Source: Dactylosporangium aurantiacum
GTDB lineage: Bacteria > Actinomycetota > Actinomycetes > Mycobacteriales > Micromonosporaceae
DNA: 64,000 bases
Direction: 5' to 3'
Assembly: GCF_000716715.1 (NCBI RefSeq)
Contig: NZ_JNYJ01000030.1
Location: 124,001-188,000, forward strand
A program made the position numbers and the translations under genes. The notes beneath the pieces were generated by a model that saw nothing but the letters and a program-made list of their open reading frames with translations, was not told where the DNA came from and made no database searches. This document shows positions 25,778 to 34,281 of the stretch, in pieces. Every line of letters starts with the position of its first letter. Within the stretch, counting starts at the first letter, position 1.

Positions 25778-26857
25778 TCACATGCCGAGCTCGGCGCGGA
25801 CGTCGGCGACCAGGCCGGGCAGCACCGCCAGGAACCGGTCGACGTCCTCGGCGGAGACGCCGCCGTGCAGGGAGACGCGGACGTTGCCGTGGGTGAGCAC
25901 GCCCATCGCGGCGAGCACGTGGGAGGGCTGGAGGGTGTCGGCGGTGCAGGCGGAGCCCGACGACACCGCGAAGCCGGCCCGGTCGAGGGCGTGCAGGAGG
26001 ACCTCGCCGTCGACGTACAGGCAGGAGAACGTCACGATGTGCGGCAGCCGCTCGTCGGGGTCGCCGACCACCTCGACGTCGGGGACGGTGGCGGCGACCG
26101 TGGCGCGGATCCGCTCGACCAGGGCGCTCAGGCGGGCCGACTCGGCCGCGGCGGCGGCGTGCACGGCCCGCAGCGCCGCCGCGGCGGCGACCGCCGACGG
26201 CACGTCCGCCGGGGGCTCCCAGGGCTGCTCCCAGCGGGTGCCCTTGCGCACGGCGAGGACGCCCACGCCGGCCGGGCCGCCCCACTTGCGGGCGCTGCCG
26301 GCCAGCAGGGACCAGCCGGTGGGCAGCGGCGCACGCCCGATCGACTGTGCGGCGTCGACGAGCAGCGGTACCCCTGCCGCCGCACACAACCGCGCGGCCG
26401 CCTCGACGGGCTGGACCGTCCCCACCTCATGATTCGCGCTCTGCAGCGCCGCCATGGCCACTTCCGGCGAACCGACCGCCGATTCCAGCGCGGCCAGGTC
26501 GACCCGGCCGGTCAGTGACACCGGCACCGCGACCGCGGCGTCGCCGGCGGCCTTGATGACGGCGGAGTGCTCGACCGCGCTGTGCACGACCCGGCGCAGG
26601 CCGCGGGCGCGGCGGACACCCTCGACGGCGCGGCGGACCGCATCTGTGCCGCCGGCGGTGAAGTGCAGCTCGTCGGGGCGGGTGCCGAGCACCTCGGCGA
26701 CCGCGGCCCGGGCGGCGTCCAGCAGCTGGCGGGACCGGCGGGCCGGGTTGTAGAGCCTGCCCGGGTCGGCCCATCCGTCGTCCAGCGCGGCCAGAAAGGC
26801 TTGCCGCGCAACGGGATGCGGCGGCATCGCGGTGGCCGCGTCGAAGTAGACACCCAC
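25778..26857 (-). CDS. Cysteine desulfurase-like class V aminotransferase
   Basis: A 359-residue PLP enzyme. The PLP lysine is Lys191 in GSARKWGGP, SANHEVGTVQP matches the substrate-binding loop of IscS/NifS, and Cys304 lies in SSGSACTADTLQPSHVL, the position of the persulfide cysteine. It is shorter and more diverged than IscS, with Ala/Gly-rich stretches. It likely supplies sulfane sulfur to the TusA-like protein next to it. A TAGCGT box 7 nt upstream of the GTG fits a leaderless promoter. Desulfurase activity is inferred. Confidence 0.87.
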   Translation of the reverse strand: MGVYFDAATAMPPHPVARQAFLAALDDGWADPGRLYNPARRSRQLLDAARAAVAEVLGTRPDELHFTAGGTDAVRRAVEGVRRARGLRRVVHSAVEHSAVIKAAGDAAVAVPVSLTGRVDLAALESAVGSPEVAMAALQSANHEVGTVQPVEAAARLCAAAGVPLLVDAAQSIGRAPLPTGWSLLAGSARKWGGPAGVGVLAVRKGTRWEQPWEPPADVPSAVAAAAALRAVHAAAAAESARLSALVERIRATVAATVPDVEVVGDPDERLPHIVTFSCLYVDGEVLLHALDRAGFAVSSGSACTADTLQPSHVLAAMGVLTHGNVRVSLHGGVSAEDVDRFLAVLPGLVADVRAELGM

Positions 26858-26864
26858 CCGCGCA

Positions 26865-26870
26865 ACGCTA
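26865..26870 (-). promoter_or_regulatory. -10 box of the cysteine desulfurase-like gene
   Basis: TAGCGT on the minus strand, 7 nt from the GTG start; no ribosome-binding site. Fits leaderless transcription. Confidence 0.5.
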
Positions 26871-26921
26871 TCGTGGGCCGGACACTGCCACCCCAAGCCG
26901 GGCGGACCGCGCATGGTCGAG

Positions 26922-26927
26922 TACGCT
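26922..26927 (+). promoter_or_regulatory. Candidate -10 box for ctaC
   Basis: TACGCT about 75 nt before the ctaC start, divergent from the desulfurase promoter. No convincing -35 element seen. Confidence 0.3.
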
Positions 26928-27002
26928 CGCCAGCGTTGGTGAGGCTTGCCGTGCGACGGTCCCGAAACGGGCCGCACGGCGCTGCTAAGGAGGCAGGAGC
27001 AG

Positions 27003-27881
27003 GTGGTCTCAAGAGGTTTGAGCCCCGCGCGCGCCGTCGGGCTCGCCGTCTCGGCCGTCGCGGTGACGACCCTGCTCGCCGGGTGCTCCGTCGACAGTGC
27101 GTTCGCCGGGTTCGGTTGGCCGAAGGGCATCACCCAGCAGGGCGACCGCATGTATGACCTGTGGATCGGGTCCGTCGTCGCGGCCCTCGTGGTCGGTGTC
27201 TTCGTCTGGGGCCTGATCTTCTGGTGCGTCGTGCGCTACCGCAAGCGCGGCGACGAGCTGCCGCCCCAGACGCGGTACAACATGCCGTTCGAGATCCTGT
27301 ACACCGTCGCGCCGTTCGTGGTCATCGCCGTGTTGTTCTTCTACACCGCGATCATCCAGACCGACGTCGACCGCCTGTCGAAGAACCCGGACGTGCGCGT
27401 CGAGGTCATCGCCTCGAAGTGGAACTGGCAGTTCGTGTACAGCGACACCAAGGGCCCCGACGGGCAGCCGATCACGACGGTCGGCGCCGACGACTACATC
27501 CCGGTCCTGGTGCTGCCGGCGGGCAAGTCGGTGCAGTTCAAGGAGACCTCGCGGGACGTCATCCACTCGTTCTGGGTGCCGGACATCCTGTTCAAGCGGG
27601 ACGTCATCCCCGGCGTGGAGAACAGGTTCGAGATCAAGCTCAAGGACAACGCCGCCGGTGCCTACGTGGGCCGCTGCGCCGAGCTGTGCGGCACCTACCA
27701 CTCGATGATGAACTTCGAGCTGCGGGTCGTCTCCGCCGAGCAGTACCGGCAGTACCTGGACCTGCGCGGCGCCGGGAAGAGCACGCCGGAGGCGCTCGCG
27801 CAGCTGGGCTTCCCGAACCAGGGGTACGCGACCAAGACGCAGCCGTTCAACACCGACCGCACCAAGCGGTCCTCGAGCTGA
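27003..27881 (+). CDS. ctaC: Cytochrome c oxidase subunit II (lipoprotein)
   Basis: A 292-residue subunit II of the aa3 oxidase, accepting electrons into the dinuclear CuA site. It has a lipoprotein signal with lipobox LLAGC (Cys28), two transmembrane helices (about residues 55-75 and 98-118), and a cupredoxin domain. The CuA ligands are His in DVIHSFW plus the C225-x3-C229-x3-H233-x2-M236 cluster. The GTG at 27003 follows AAGGAGG at a suitable distance. ctaF follows 16 nt later. The usual partner ctaD (subunit I) is not between them, as also recalled for mycobacteria. Confidence 0.94.
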   Translation: MVSRGLSPARAVGLAVSAVAVTTLLAGCSVDSAFAGFGWPKGITQQGDRMYDLWIGSVVAALVVGVFVWGLIFWCVVRYRKRGDELPPQTRYNMPFEILYTVAPFVVIAVLFFYTAIIQTDVDRLSKNPDVRVEVIASKWNWQFVYSDTKGPDGQPITTVGADDYIPVLVLPAGKSVQFKETSRDVIHSFWVPDILFKRDVIPGVENRFEIKLKDNAAGAYVGRCAELCGTYHSMMNFELRVVSAEQYRQYLDLRGAGKSTPEALAQLGFPNQGYATKTQPFNTDRTKRSSS

Positions 27882-27897
27882 GAAGGGGCGCACGGCG

Positions 27898-28341
27898 ATG
27901 AAGTCAGAAGGACGCTTGTTCTTCGTGCTCGCGTTGTTCGTGTTCGCGATGTCGGCGCTCTATGGCTGGTGGACCAGCGTGGCGCCGCGTGAGCAGACCG
28001 GCCATGAGGGCGTGGAGTGGATCGGCGTCGTCGCGCTGATCCTGTCCGGCCTGCTGCTGACGATGATCGGCAGCGCGCTGTGGCTGATCTCGCGCCGCAT
28101 CGAGCCGCGTCCCGAGGACCGGCCCGAGGCCGAGATCCACGAGGGCGCCGGCGACCTGGGCTTCTTCAGCCCGGGCAGCTACTGGCCGATCGGCATCGCC
28201 CTGTCCGCGGCGACCGCGAGCATCGGCCTGGCGTTCGACCAGTGGTGGCTCGTGGCGGTCGGCCTCGTCTCGGTCATCGTCGCGACCTGCGGCCTGATGT
28301 TCGAGTACTACACCGGCAGCCGGCGCGGCGCCGAGCACTGA
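27898..28341 (+). CDS. ctaF: Actinobacterial cytochrome c oxidase subunit IV
   Basis: A 147-residue membrane protein with four transmembrane helices (about residues 5-24, 39-60, 93-112, 115-135) and the motif GAGDLGFFSPGSYWPI between helices 2 and 3, characteristic of actinobacterial CtaF. It stabilises the aa3 oxidase within the bc1-aa3 supercomplex. It follows ctaC by 16 nt in an evident operon and ends at a strong hairpin terminator. Confidence 0.92.
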   Translation: MKSEGRLFFVLALFVFAMSALYGWWTSVAPREQTGHEGVEWIGVVALILSGLLLTMIGSALWLISRRIEPRPEDRPEAEIHEGAGDLGFFSPGSYWPIGIALSAATASIGLAFDQWWLVAVGLVSVIVATCGLMFEYYTGSRRGAEH

Positions 28342-28351
28342 GACACCCGGA

Positions 28352-28384
28352 AACGGGGGCCCTCCGCGGGAGGGCCCCCGTTCT
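28352..28384. terminator. Bidirectional terminator between ctaF and phospholipase gene
   Basis: Perfect 14-bp stem (AACGGGGGCCCTCC and its complement) with a 3-nt loop and short T-rich flank (TTCTTC), lying between two convergent genes. Confidence 0.85.
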
Positions 28385-28918
28385 TCATGCCCGGGCCTTG
28401 GCGGCGGCGAGCTCGCCGCGCTCCTTGAGGTCGGCGGCGCGCTGCAGGTCGGCGTCGCTCACCACCACGCTGCCGAACGCGGCCACCGCCTGGTAGTACG
28501 TCCAGGCGAGGCTGGTGCAGGCCGGCCTGACGAACGCGTTGTACGTGGCGCACTTCGCCTTCAGGTCGCGGTAGAACGCGTCGTCGATGCGGGACTTGTT
28601 GGCCGGGAACTGCCCGACCGCCTTGTAGTTGCGGTAGCCGAAGTCGTGCCGCTGGCACGGCAGCCGGAAGTCGAAGCCGAGCGGCTGGTCCGGGCTGGTC
28701 GAGCAGTAGTCGGTGGACCAGTCGAAGCCGTAGGACGCCCAGTCGGACTGGTGCTGGCGGGCGCTGTTCCAGGCGTCGTAGCTGGCGGCGGTCGGCTGTG
28801 ACCAGGACGACATGACGGCCAGCTTCTCCTCGACGGTGGCCGCGGTGGCGGGGGATGCGGTGCTGATGATGCCGGCCAACGCGAGGGACGCGAGGACGGC
28901 GACGCGCCGGAGCTTCAT
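28385..28918 (-). CDS. Secreted prokaryotic phospholipase A2
   Basis: A 177-residue exported protein with a signal peptide ending SPATAA (about residue 26). The prokaryotic PLA2 catalytic motif is LPCQRHDFGYRNY, in which the His-Asp pair activates water and helps bind calcium. Four cysteines are placed as in the Streptomyces violaceoruber-type enzymes. It would hydrolyse the sn-2 ester of phospholipids outside the cell. AACAAT 7 nt upstream of the ATG is a weak possible -10 box. It sits alone between respiratory genes and small hypothetical genes. Confidence 0.87.
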   Translation of the reverse strand: MKLRRVAVLASLALAGIISTASPATAATVEEKLAVMSSWSQPTAASYDAWNSARQHQSDWASYGFDWSTDYCSTSPDQPLGFDFRLPCQRHDFGYRNYKAVGQFPANKSRIDDAFYRDLKAKCATYNAFVRPACTSLAWTYYQAVAAFGSVVVSDADLQRAADLKERGELAAAKARA

Positions 28919-28998
28919 GCCACAGATTGTTCAGTCTCGATGTGTACGGGCGTGCCGCGCTTGCGCCGAACGGTCGCTCCGGAGAGCTGAATGGTCGT

Positions 28999-29211
28999 TC
29001 AGGCGGCGTGGCGGCGGCCGGTGTCCCGCCGCGGTCGCCGCCCGAGCAGGACCCGCGACCGGCGGTCCATCAGCATGATCACCGGCGCCACCACGATCGC
29101 CGCGCCGCAGCCCGTGCAGGCCCGGTCGGGGCAGGTGTCGCGGGGATGGTCGGTGCAGGCCGGGCGCTCGAAGGTCCGCTGCCGGGCGCAGGTGTCGCAG
29201 TGCAGCTCCAT
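28999..29211 (-). CDS. Small cysteine-rich protein, possible zinc ribbon
   Basis: A 70-residue protein with cysteines arranged CDTCARQRTF...ACTDHP...TCPDRACTGCG, followed by a hydrophobic segment (IVVAPVIML) and a basic Arg-rich tail. The Cys pairs suggest a zinc-ribbon-like fold; the tail suggests membrane or nucleic-acid contact. I chose the ATG at 29211; a GTG three codons earlier is possible. The function is unknown, and its reality as a gene is supported mainly by the Cys pattern. Confidence 0.5.
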   Translation of the reverse strand: MELHCDTCARQRTFERPACTDHPRDTCPDRACTGCGAAIVVAPVIMLMDRRSRVLLGRRPRRDTGRRHAA

Positions 29212-29269
29212 GCCCGTCACGCTGCCACCGCACGTCCCGCCGGCACAGCACACCCGGCGGCGTGTCGGA

Positions 29270-30091
29270 TCACTTTTCGGTACCACCCGGCGACGCCTTC
29301 GGGCTCGGGGTCCGCGCCGGCCTGGCGGACGCCTTCGGCGTGCTGGACGCCTTCGGGGACGCCTTCGGTGCGGCGTCCGGGGGCAGGAACGCCTCGTCGC
29401 TGACGCTGGGCGTCGTGTACTGCAGGGTCAGCTGGGTGTACCGGCCGGCGTCGGTCGTGCCGTCGAAGTACGCCAGCAGCCCGGCCGGGTTCACGCACGC
29501 CGTCTCCGTGCGGATCCCCAGCGCCGTGACCGACACGCACTGCGCGTCGCCCCGCTTCGACGTGCCGGTCCGCACGTCCTCGCCCCGCGCGATCGTCGCG
29601 AGCCGGCCCATCGCCGCCTCGGGCGCCATGAACTCGCCCCCGAACGCCTCGCTGATCGCCCTGGCCTGCGTCGGGGACATCGCGTCCACCCCCGGCCCCT
29701 CGTCGCACCGCACGACCGGCTGAGGGCTCTTCCTGGCCTTCGCCGGCGGCGACGGCGACGGGGTCACCGCCCGGCACAGGTACGTCCCGTCCGGCGTCGA
29801 GATGTACGTGACACCGGCGCCCCGGTACGCCCGCCGCGGCGCCGACTGCGACACGATCACGGTCGCCCCGCCGGCCGTCGAGTACTGGATCGTCGCGTCC
29901 GTCTGCAGGCCCAGCACCAGCCGCGACGCGAGACTGTCGACGAGCTCGAGGGCCGGGTTGGCGGCCTCGGCCCGCTCCTTGACCGGCGCGCCGCACGACC
30001 TCGCCATCATGCCGGCGAAACCGAGGGTCAACGCGCCCGCGACGACCGCCGACAGCAGCGCCTTCTTCTGCGAGTTCGGTGTGTTGGCCAC
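29270..30091 (-). CDS. Membrane-anchored hypothetical protein with Pro/Ala/Lys-rich tail
   Basis: A 273-residue protein with an N-terminal hydrophobic helix (about residues 10-30) that may act as an uncleaved anchor, then a soluble extracytoplasmic region. This region contains paired cysteines (for example YLCRAVTP, VVRCDEGPG, DAQCVSV, ETACVNPAG), which could form disulfides. The last ~40 residues are a Pro/Ala/Lys/Ser-rich low-complexity tail. I recognise no family. The GTG start at 30091 has no clear ribosome-binding site. Confidence 0.65.
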   Translation of the reverse strand: MANTPNSQKKALLSAVVAGALTLGFAGMMARSCGAPVKERAEAANPALELVDSLASRLVLGLQTDATIQYSTAGGATVIVSQSAPRRAYRGAGVTYISTPDGTYLCRAVTPSPSPPAKARKSPQPVVRCDEGPGVDAMSPTQARAISEAFGGEFMAPEAAMGRLATIARGEDVRTGTSKRGDAQCVSVTALGIRTETACVNPAGLLAYFDGTTDAGRYTQLTLQYTTPSVSDEAFLPPDAAPKASPKASSTPKASARPARTPSPKASPGGTEK

Positions 30092-30190
30092 GCAACGTCA
30101 ACGCCGCGCGCCGCCCACCGGTCACGGGTGCCGTGCCTTGCACCGCGACGCCCGCCGCCGGGAGCCGACGGCCGGACGGGCAACCGCGAC

Positions 30191-30221
30191 GGCCGGCCTC
30201 GTCCATGGGACCAGGCCGGCC
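30191..30221 (-). terminator. Hairpin after trpD
   Basis: 9-bp perfect stem GGCCGGCCT/AGGCCGGCC with a 13-nt loop, about 22 nt beyond the trpD stop on the minus strand. Confidence 0.55.
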
Positions 30222-30243
30222 GAAGAGGCTGAGCGGGGGCGGG

Positions 30244-31287
30244 CTACGGCTTGAAGGCGGCCCAGCGGGCGACCAGGTCGGTGGCGGCGCCCGAGTCGAC
30301 CGCCTCGGCGGCGCGGGCCAGGCCGGCCTTCAGCTGGGCGGGCAGGTCGGTGGGGGAGAGGCCGGCGCGGGCGGCGATGGCGGCGGCGGCGTTGAGCAGG
30401 ACGGCGTCGCGCACGGGGCCCGGCTCGCCGGCGAACATGCGGCGGGCCACCTCGACGTTGTGGGCGGGGTCGCCGCCGCGCAGGTCGCCGGGGGCGGAGC
30501 GGGGCAGGCCCAGGTCGACGGCGTCGAGGAGGGTCTCGGTGACCGTGCCGCCGGTGACGGTCCACACCCGGGTCGGGGCGCCGGTGGTGAACTCGTCCAG
30601 GCCGTCCTCGCCGCGCACCAGGAGCACGGAGAAGCCGCGGCCCGCCAGTACCGACGCCATCACCGCCGCCATGCGGGCGTCGAAACAGCCGACGGTGGCG
30701 GCGGTGGGCTGCGCCGGGTTGGTGAGCGGGCCGAGGAAGTTGAAGACGGTGGGCACACCCATCTCGCGGCGGGTCGCGGACGCGTGGCGCATCCCGGGGT
30801 GGAACCGGGCGGCGAAGCAGAAGCCGATGCCGACCTCGCGCACGCAGCGGGCGACCTCGTCGGGGCCGAGGTCGATGGTGACGCCGAGGGCCTCGAGCAG
30901 GTCGGCGGCGCCGGTGGACGACGACGCGGCGCGGTTGCCGTGCTTGACGACGGGCACCCCGGCGGCGGCGGTCACCACGGCCGCCATGGTGGAGATGTTG
31001 ACGGTGTTGGCGCGGTCGCCGCCGGTGCCGACGATGTCGACGGCGGCGTCGCGCTCGGCGTCGGTGAGCGGGACCTTCGGCGCGACGGACAGCATCGTCT
31101 CGGCCACGCCGGCGACCTCGGCGGACGTCTCGCCCTTCGCGCGCAGCGCGACGACGAAGCCGGCGATCTGGCTGGGGGTGGCCGAGCCGGCCATCACCTC
31201 ACCCATCGCCCAGCCGGCGTCGTCGGGAGCGAGGTCCTCGCCACGGAGCAGGGCGTTGAGCAGCTGGGGCCAGGTCCGCTCGCCCAT
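30244..31287 (-). CDS. trpD: Anthranilate phosphoribosyltransferase
   Basis: A 347-residue enzyme transferring phosphoribose from PRPP to anthranilate in tryptophan synthesis. The family motifs are present in order: the PRPP loop [26 protein letters not shown], the metal-binding region with [10 protein letters not shown], and VRGEDGLDE. The start at 31287 is set by the conserved [19 protein letters not shown] helix. It follows the degenerate receiver gene by only 2 nt. Other trp genes are not nearby. In mycobacteria (from memory) trpD also sits next to ctaE. Confidence 0.94.
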   Translation of the reverse strand: MGERTWPQLLNALLRGEDLAPDDAGWAMGEVMAGSATPSQIAGFVVALRAKGETSAEVAGVAETMLSVAPKVPLTDAERDAAVDIVGTGGDRANTVNISTMAAVVTAAAGVPVVKHGNRAASSSTGAADLLEALGVTIDLGPDEVARCVREVGIGFCFAARFHPGMRHASATRREMGVPTVFNFLGPLTNPAQPTAATVGCFDARMAAVMASVLAGRGFSVLLVRGEDGLDEFTTGAPTRVWTVTGGTVTETLLDAVDLGLPRSAPGDLRGGDPAHNVEVARRMFAGEPGPVRDAVLLNAAAAIAARAGLSPTDLPAQLKAGLARAAEAVDSGAATDLVARWAAFKP

Positions 31288-31289
31288 GC

Positions 31290-31682
31290 TCAGCCCTGGA
31301 CGGGAAGCGAGCGCAGGAGGTCCGACACCGTCTTGCCGGTGACGACCGGGTCCAACGGGTACATGATCGTGCCCTCGACCCGGGCGTAGGACGCCAGCCA
31401 GCGGTCGGCGGCCCGGGCGATCGCCAGGACGACCGGCGGCGGGTTGGTGATCTCGTCCTTGAGCTGGCGGGCGATGCCGAGACCGCCGCCGGGCGTCGCC
31501 TCGCCGTCGAGGACCAGCAGGTCCACGTCGGTGTCGTCGACGAGCTGGACGACCTCCGCGTAGGTGGAGGCGTCGACGAACTTCACCGACAGGTCGGCCG
31601 CGGGACGGCTGCCGATGGCCAGCCGCATGCGGTCGCGGACCTCGGGATCGTCGCTGTACAGCAGGACCGTGTGCTGTGTCAT
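31290..31682 (-). CDS. Receiver-like protein lacking full phosphorylation site
   Basis: A 130-residue single-domain protein with a CheY-like fold. It keeps the acidic pair (Asp11, Asp12 in YSDDPEV) and the acceptor-like Asp59 in DLLVLDGEA. The lysine normally found after beta-5 is missing ([10 protein letters not shown]), and the Thr/Ser position appears changed (VLAIARAA), so it is probably a pseudo-receiver. Its ATG overlaps the CtaG-like stop (ATGA), and trpD starts 2 nt after its own stop, so all three are co-translated. A GAGGAG site precedes the ATG. The function is unknown. Confidence 0.72.
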   Translation of the reverse strand: MTQHTVLLYSDDPEVRDRMRLAIGSRPAADLSVKFVDASTYAEVVQLVDDTDVDLLVLDGEATPGGGLGIARQLKDEITNPPPVVLAIARAADRWLASYARVEGTIMYPLDPVVTGKTVSDLLRSLPVQG

Positions 31683-32647
31683 GTGCGCGCTGCTCCTCGT
31701 GTGGCGGGTGCCTCGGGGATCGTACCGTCATCGGTGATGGCGATGCCGGTGCGGGCGGACCACTCCTGCTCCTCGCGCCGCTGCCGCTCCTCGCGGTCCA
31801 GCCGCCGGTCGACCCGCCGGGCCTCCCGGTCGGACTGGCGCATCCACTGCACGACGAGCACGGCGAGCATCGTCACCGAGACGATCTCCCCGCCCGCCCA
31901 CAGGATGCCGCCGGCCACGACCTGGTCGTGCGCCGGGTCCGTCCAGGTCAGCCCCAGCGACGGGTACCAGTCGCCGCCGAGCAGCTGCTTGCTCTGCATG
32001 ATGGTCAGCCCGAGGACCGTGTGGAACGGCGTGGACAGGAACATCAGCAGCGCCCGCGCCGGGTACGGCCAGCGCCCCGGCAGCGGGTCCAGGCCGATCA
32101 GCGGCCAGAAGAACAGGCAGCCCACGGCGATGAAGTGCGCGTGGGTCAGCTCGTGCACCCACGCGTGACGCATCGTCTGCTCGTACAGCGACGTGAAATA
32201 CAGCACGAACGGCGTGACGACGAAGAAGCCGAACGCGACCAGCGGGAAGGCCAGCACGCGCGCCACCCTCGAGTGCACCACGGCCAGCAGCGCCGCCCGG
32301 CCGCGCGGCGGCAGGGTGCGCAGGGCCAGGGTCACGGGCGCGCCGAGGGCGAGGAAGATCGGCGCGATCATCGACAGCATCATGTGCTGGATCATGTGGA
32401 CGCTCAGCAGCGTCGTGTCGTACTTCTCGACGCCGGTCATCGTCACCGCGGCGATCGAGCCCAGCCCGGGGCCCAGGAACAGCACGACACGCGAGACCGG
32501 CCAGCGGTCGCCGCGTCTGCGCAGGCTGAGGACGCCGGCGAGGTAGAGGCCCGCGGCGACGATCAGCGCGAGGGTCAGCCATGACACGTGGAACGAACCG
32601 AGGATGCCCGCCGCGGACGGAGGACCTGGTTCAGCAGCTCGGAACAC
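31679..32647 (-). CDS. CtaG-like cytochrome c oxidase assembly protein
   Basis: A 322-residue membrane protein of the caa3_CtaG family, with about seven hydrophobic segments and the histidine-rich helices [24 protein letters not shown] and [10 protein letters not shown]. Relatives assist copper insertion or assembly of cytochrome oxidases in Gram-positive bacteria. A charged tail of about 50 residues faces the cytoplasm. The GTG start has a TAGGCT -10 box 6 nt upstream, so it is likely leaderless. It is divergent from ctaE, which matches an oxidase role. Confidence 0.88.
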   Translation of the reverse strand: MFRAAEPGPPSAAGILGSFHVSWLTLALIVAAGLYLAGVLSLRRRGDRWPVSRVVLFLGPGLGSIAAVTMTGVEKYDTTLLSVHMIQHMMLSMIAPIFLALGAPVTLALRTLPPRGRAALLAVVHSRVARVLAFPLVAFGFFVVTPFVLYFTSLYEQTMRHAWVHELTHAHFIAVGCLFFWPLIGLDPLPGRWPYPARALLMFLSTPFHTVLGLTIMQSKQLLGGDWYPSLGLTWTDPAHDQVVAGGILWAGGEIVSVTMLAVLVVQWMRQSDREARRVDRRLDREERQRREEQEWSARTGIAITDDGTIPEAPATRGAART

Positions 32648-32653
32648 GTGCCC

Positions 32654-32659
32654 AGCCTA
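32654..32659 (-). promoter_or_regulatory. -10 box of the CtaG-like gene
   Basis: TAGGCT on the minus strand, 6 nt from the GTG start; no ribosome-binding site. Fits leaderless transcription. Confidence 0.5.
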
Positions 32660-32722
32660 TGCCCGCGCACGAAACGTCCGGCTCTGGTGGACCCCGCGAG
32701 CATTCGGCGATGATCGGGGGGC

Positions 32723-32728
32723 AATAAT
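32723..32728 (+). promoter_or_regulatory. -10 box of ctaE
   Basis: AATAAT, one base from the consensus TATAAT, 6 nt before the ctaE GTG. Likely leaderless start of the ctaE-qcr transcript. Confidence 0.55.
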
Positions 32729-32734
32729 GACGGC

Positions 32735-33334
32735 GTGACTGCGGCCCCAGCGATTGCCAAGAGCCAGATCCACTCACTGACCAGGCCCAACATGGTCAGT
32801 GTCGGGACGATCGTGTGGCTCTCCAGCGAACTGATGTTCTTCGCGGCGCTGTTCGCGATGTACTTCTCGATCCGTGCGGCGGCTCCCGAGCTGTGGCACG
32901 AGCGCACCGAGGTCCTCAACGTCTGGTACGCGTTGACCTTCACGACCATCCTGGTGCTGTCGTCCATCACCTGCCAGATCGGCGTGTTCCGCGCCGAGCG
33001 CGGTGACGTGCACGGCCTGCGCCGGTGGTTCGCGTTGACCTTCGTGATGGGCCTCATCTTCGTGCTCGGCCAGGTCAACGAGTACGTCAACCTCGTGCAC
33101 GAGGGCGTGAAGATCAACGGCGACGGCTACGGCTCGATGTTCTACCTGACGACCGGCTTCCACGGCCTGCACGTCACGGGCGGGCTCATCGCCTTCATCA
33201 TCTATCTGATCCGCACCACCATGGGCCGGTTCACCCCCGCCCAGGCGACCGCGGCGATCGTCGTGTCCTACTACTGGCACTTCGTCGACGTGGTGTGGAT
33301 CGCACTGTTCGCGATGATCTACTTCCTGCAGTAG
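32735..33334 (+). CDS. ctaE: Cytochrome c oxidase subunit III
   Basis: A 199-residue subunit III of the aa3 oxidase with five transmembrane helices. Conserved stretches include [43 protein letters not shown] and [14 protein letters not shown], all typical of the actinobacterial form. It heads the qcr operon, placing bc1 and aa3 subunits together as expected for the actinobacterial supercomplex. A near-consensus -10 box lies 6 nt upstream of the GTG. Confidence 0.94.
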   Translation: MTAAPAIAKSQIHSLTRPNMVSVGTIVWLSSELMFFAALFAMYFSIRAAAPELWHERTEVLNVWYALTFTTILVLSSITCQIGVFRAERGDVHGLRRWFALTFVMGLIFVLGQVNEYVNLVHEGVKINGDGYGSMFYLTTGFHGLHVTGGLIAFIIYLIRTTMGRFTPAQATAAIVVSYYWHFVDVVWIALFAMIYFLQ

Positions 33335-33414
33335 GCGTTCGGGCCGCGCGTCACACGCTCCCGGGACCACGCACTTCTTGAGACGACATAGGTGATGACG
33401 ACAAAGGTGAGGCC

Positions 33415-34281
33415 ATGACTTCTGAGCAGAGCAAGCGGCCGCTTGCCCGGCTGGTGCCGGGTGGCGCGCGCGCGGCGCGGGGCAAGCTTCGCCGGCGCTT
33501 GTCGGCGGCCGTGCGCCTGGTCGCGGCGCTCACAGTGGTCGGCGGCCTCTACACCGCTTACGCGCCCGGCGTCGGCCGCGCCGAGGACACCGTGAAGCTG
33601 TCCGAGTCGGCGGCCGAGGGCAAGGCCATCTACGAGGTCAGCTGCATCACCTGCCACGGCCGTAACGCCCAGGGCGTCGAGAACCGCGGGCCGAGCCTCA
33701 TCGGGGTCGGCTCCGCCGCCGTGGAGTTCCAGGTCAACACCGGCCGCATGCCGCTGGCCCGCCAGGAGGCGCAGGCCGAGCGCAAGCAGCCACAGTTCAA
33801 CCAGGAGCAGGCCGCACAGCTCGGTGCCTACATCCAGGAGCTCGGCGGCGGCCCCCAGCTGCCCGACTCGCAGAGCCTGGACGAGCAGGTCAAGAAGGCG
33901 CAGAGCGACGACAAGATCCTCGCGCACGGCGGCGAGCTGTACCGGGTCAACTGCTCCTCGTGCCACGCCTTCTCCACCGGCGGCGGCGCGCTGTCCTCGG
34001 GCAAGTACGCCCCGTCGCTGCAGCACTCGACCAACCGTGACATCTACGCGGCGATGCTCACCGGCCCGCAGAACATGCCGGTGTTCGGCAACAACCAGCT
34101 GAGCCCGGACGACAAGGCCGCGATCATCGCCTACATCCAGAACCTGAACCAGAACGAGGCGACCGACCCGGGCGGCTGGAGCCTCGGGCGGTACGGCCCG
34201 GTGCCGGAGGGCCTCGTCATCTTCCTCGTCGGTATCGCGGCGCTCGTGTTCGCCACGCTGTGGATTGCAGGGAAGTCATGA
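33415..34281 (+). CDS. qcrC: Cytochrome bc1 complex diheme cytochrome c subunit
   Basis: A 288-residue subunit carrying two c-type hemes that passes electrons directly to CtaC in the actinobacterial supercomplex. Heme sites are C77-x2-C80-H81 (SCITCHG) and C180-x2-C183-H184 (NCSSCHA). An N-terminal signal/anchor lies around residues 35-52 and a C-terminal transmembrane helix at about 265-285. A GGTGAGG site precedes the ATG. Its stop overlaps the qcrA start. Confidence 0.94.
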   Translation: MTSEQSKRPLARLVPGGARAARGKLRRRLSAAVRLVAALTVVGGLYTAYAPGVGRAEDTVKLSESAAEGKAIYEVSCITCHGRNAQGVENRGPSLIGVGSAAVEFQVNTGRMPLARQEAQAERKQPQFNQEQAAQLGAYIQELGGGPQLPDSQSLDEQVKKAQSDDKILAHGGELYRVNCSSCHAFSTGGGALSSGKYAPSLQHSTNRDIYAAMLTGPQNMPVFGNNQLSPDDKAAIIAYIQNLNQNEATDPGGWSLGRYGPVPEGLVIFLVGIAALVFATLWIAGKS

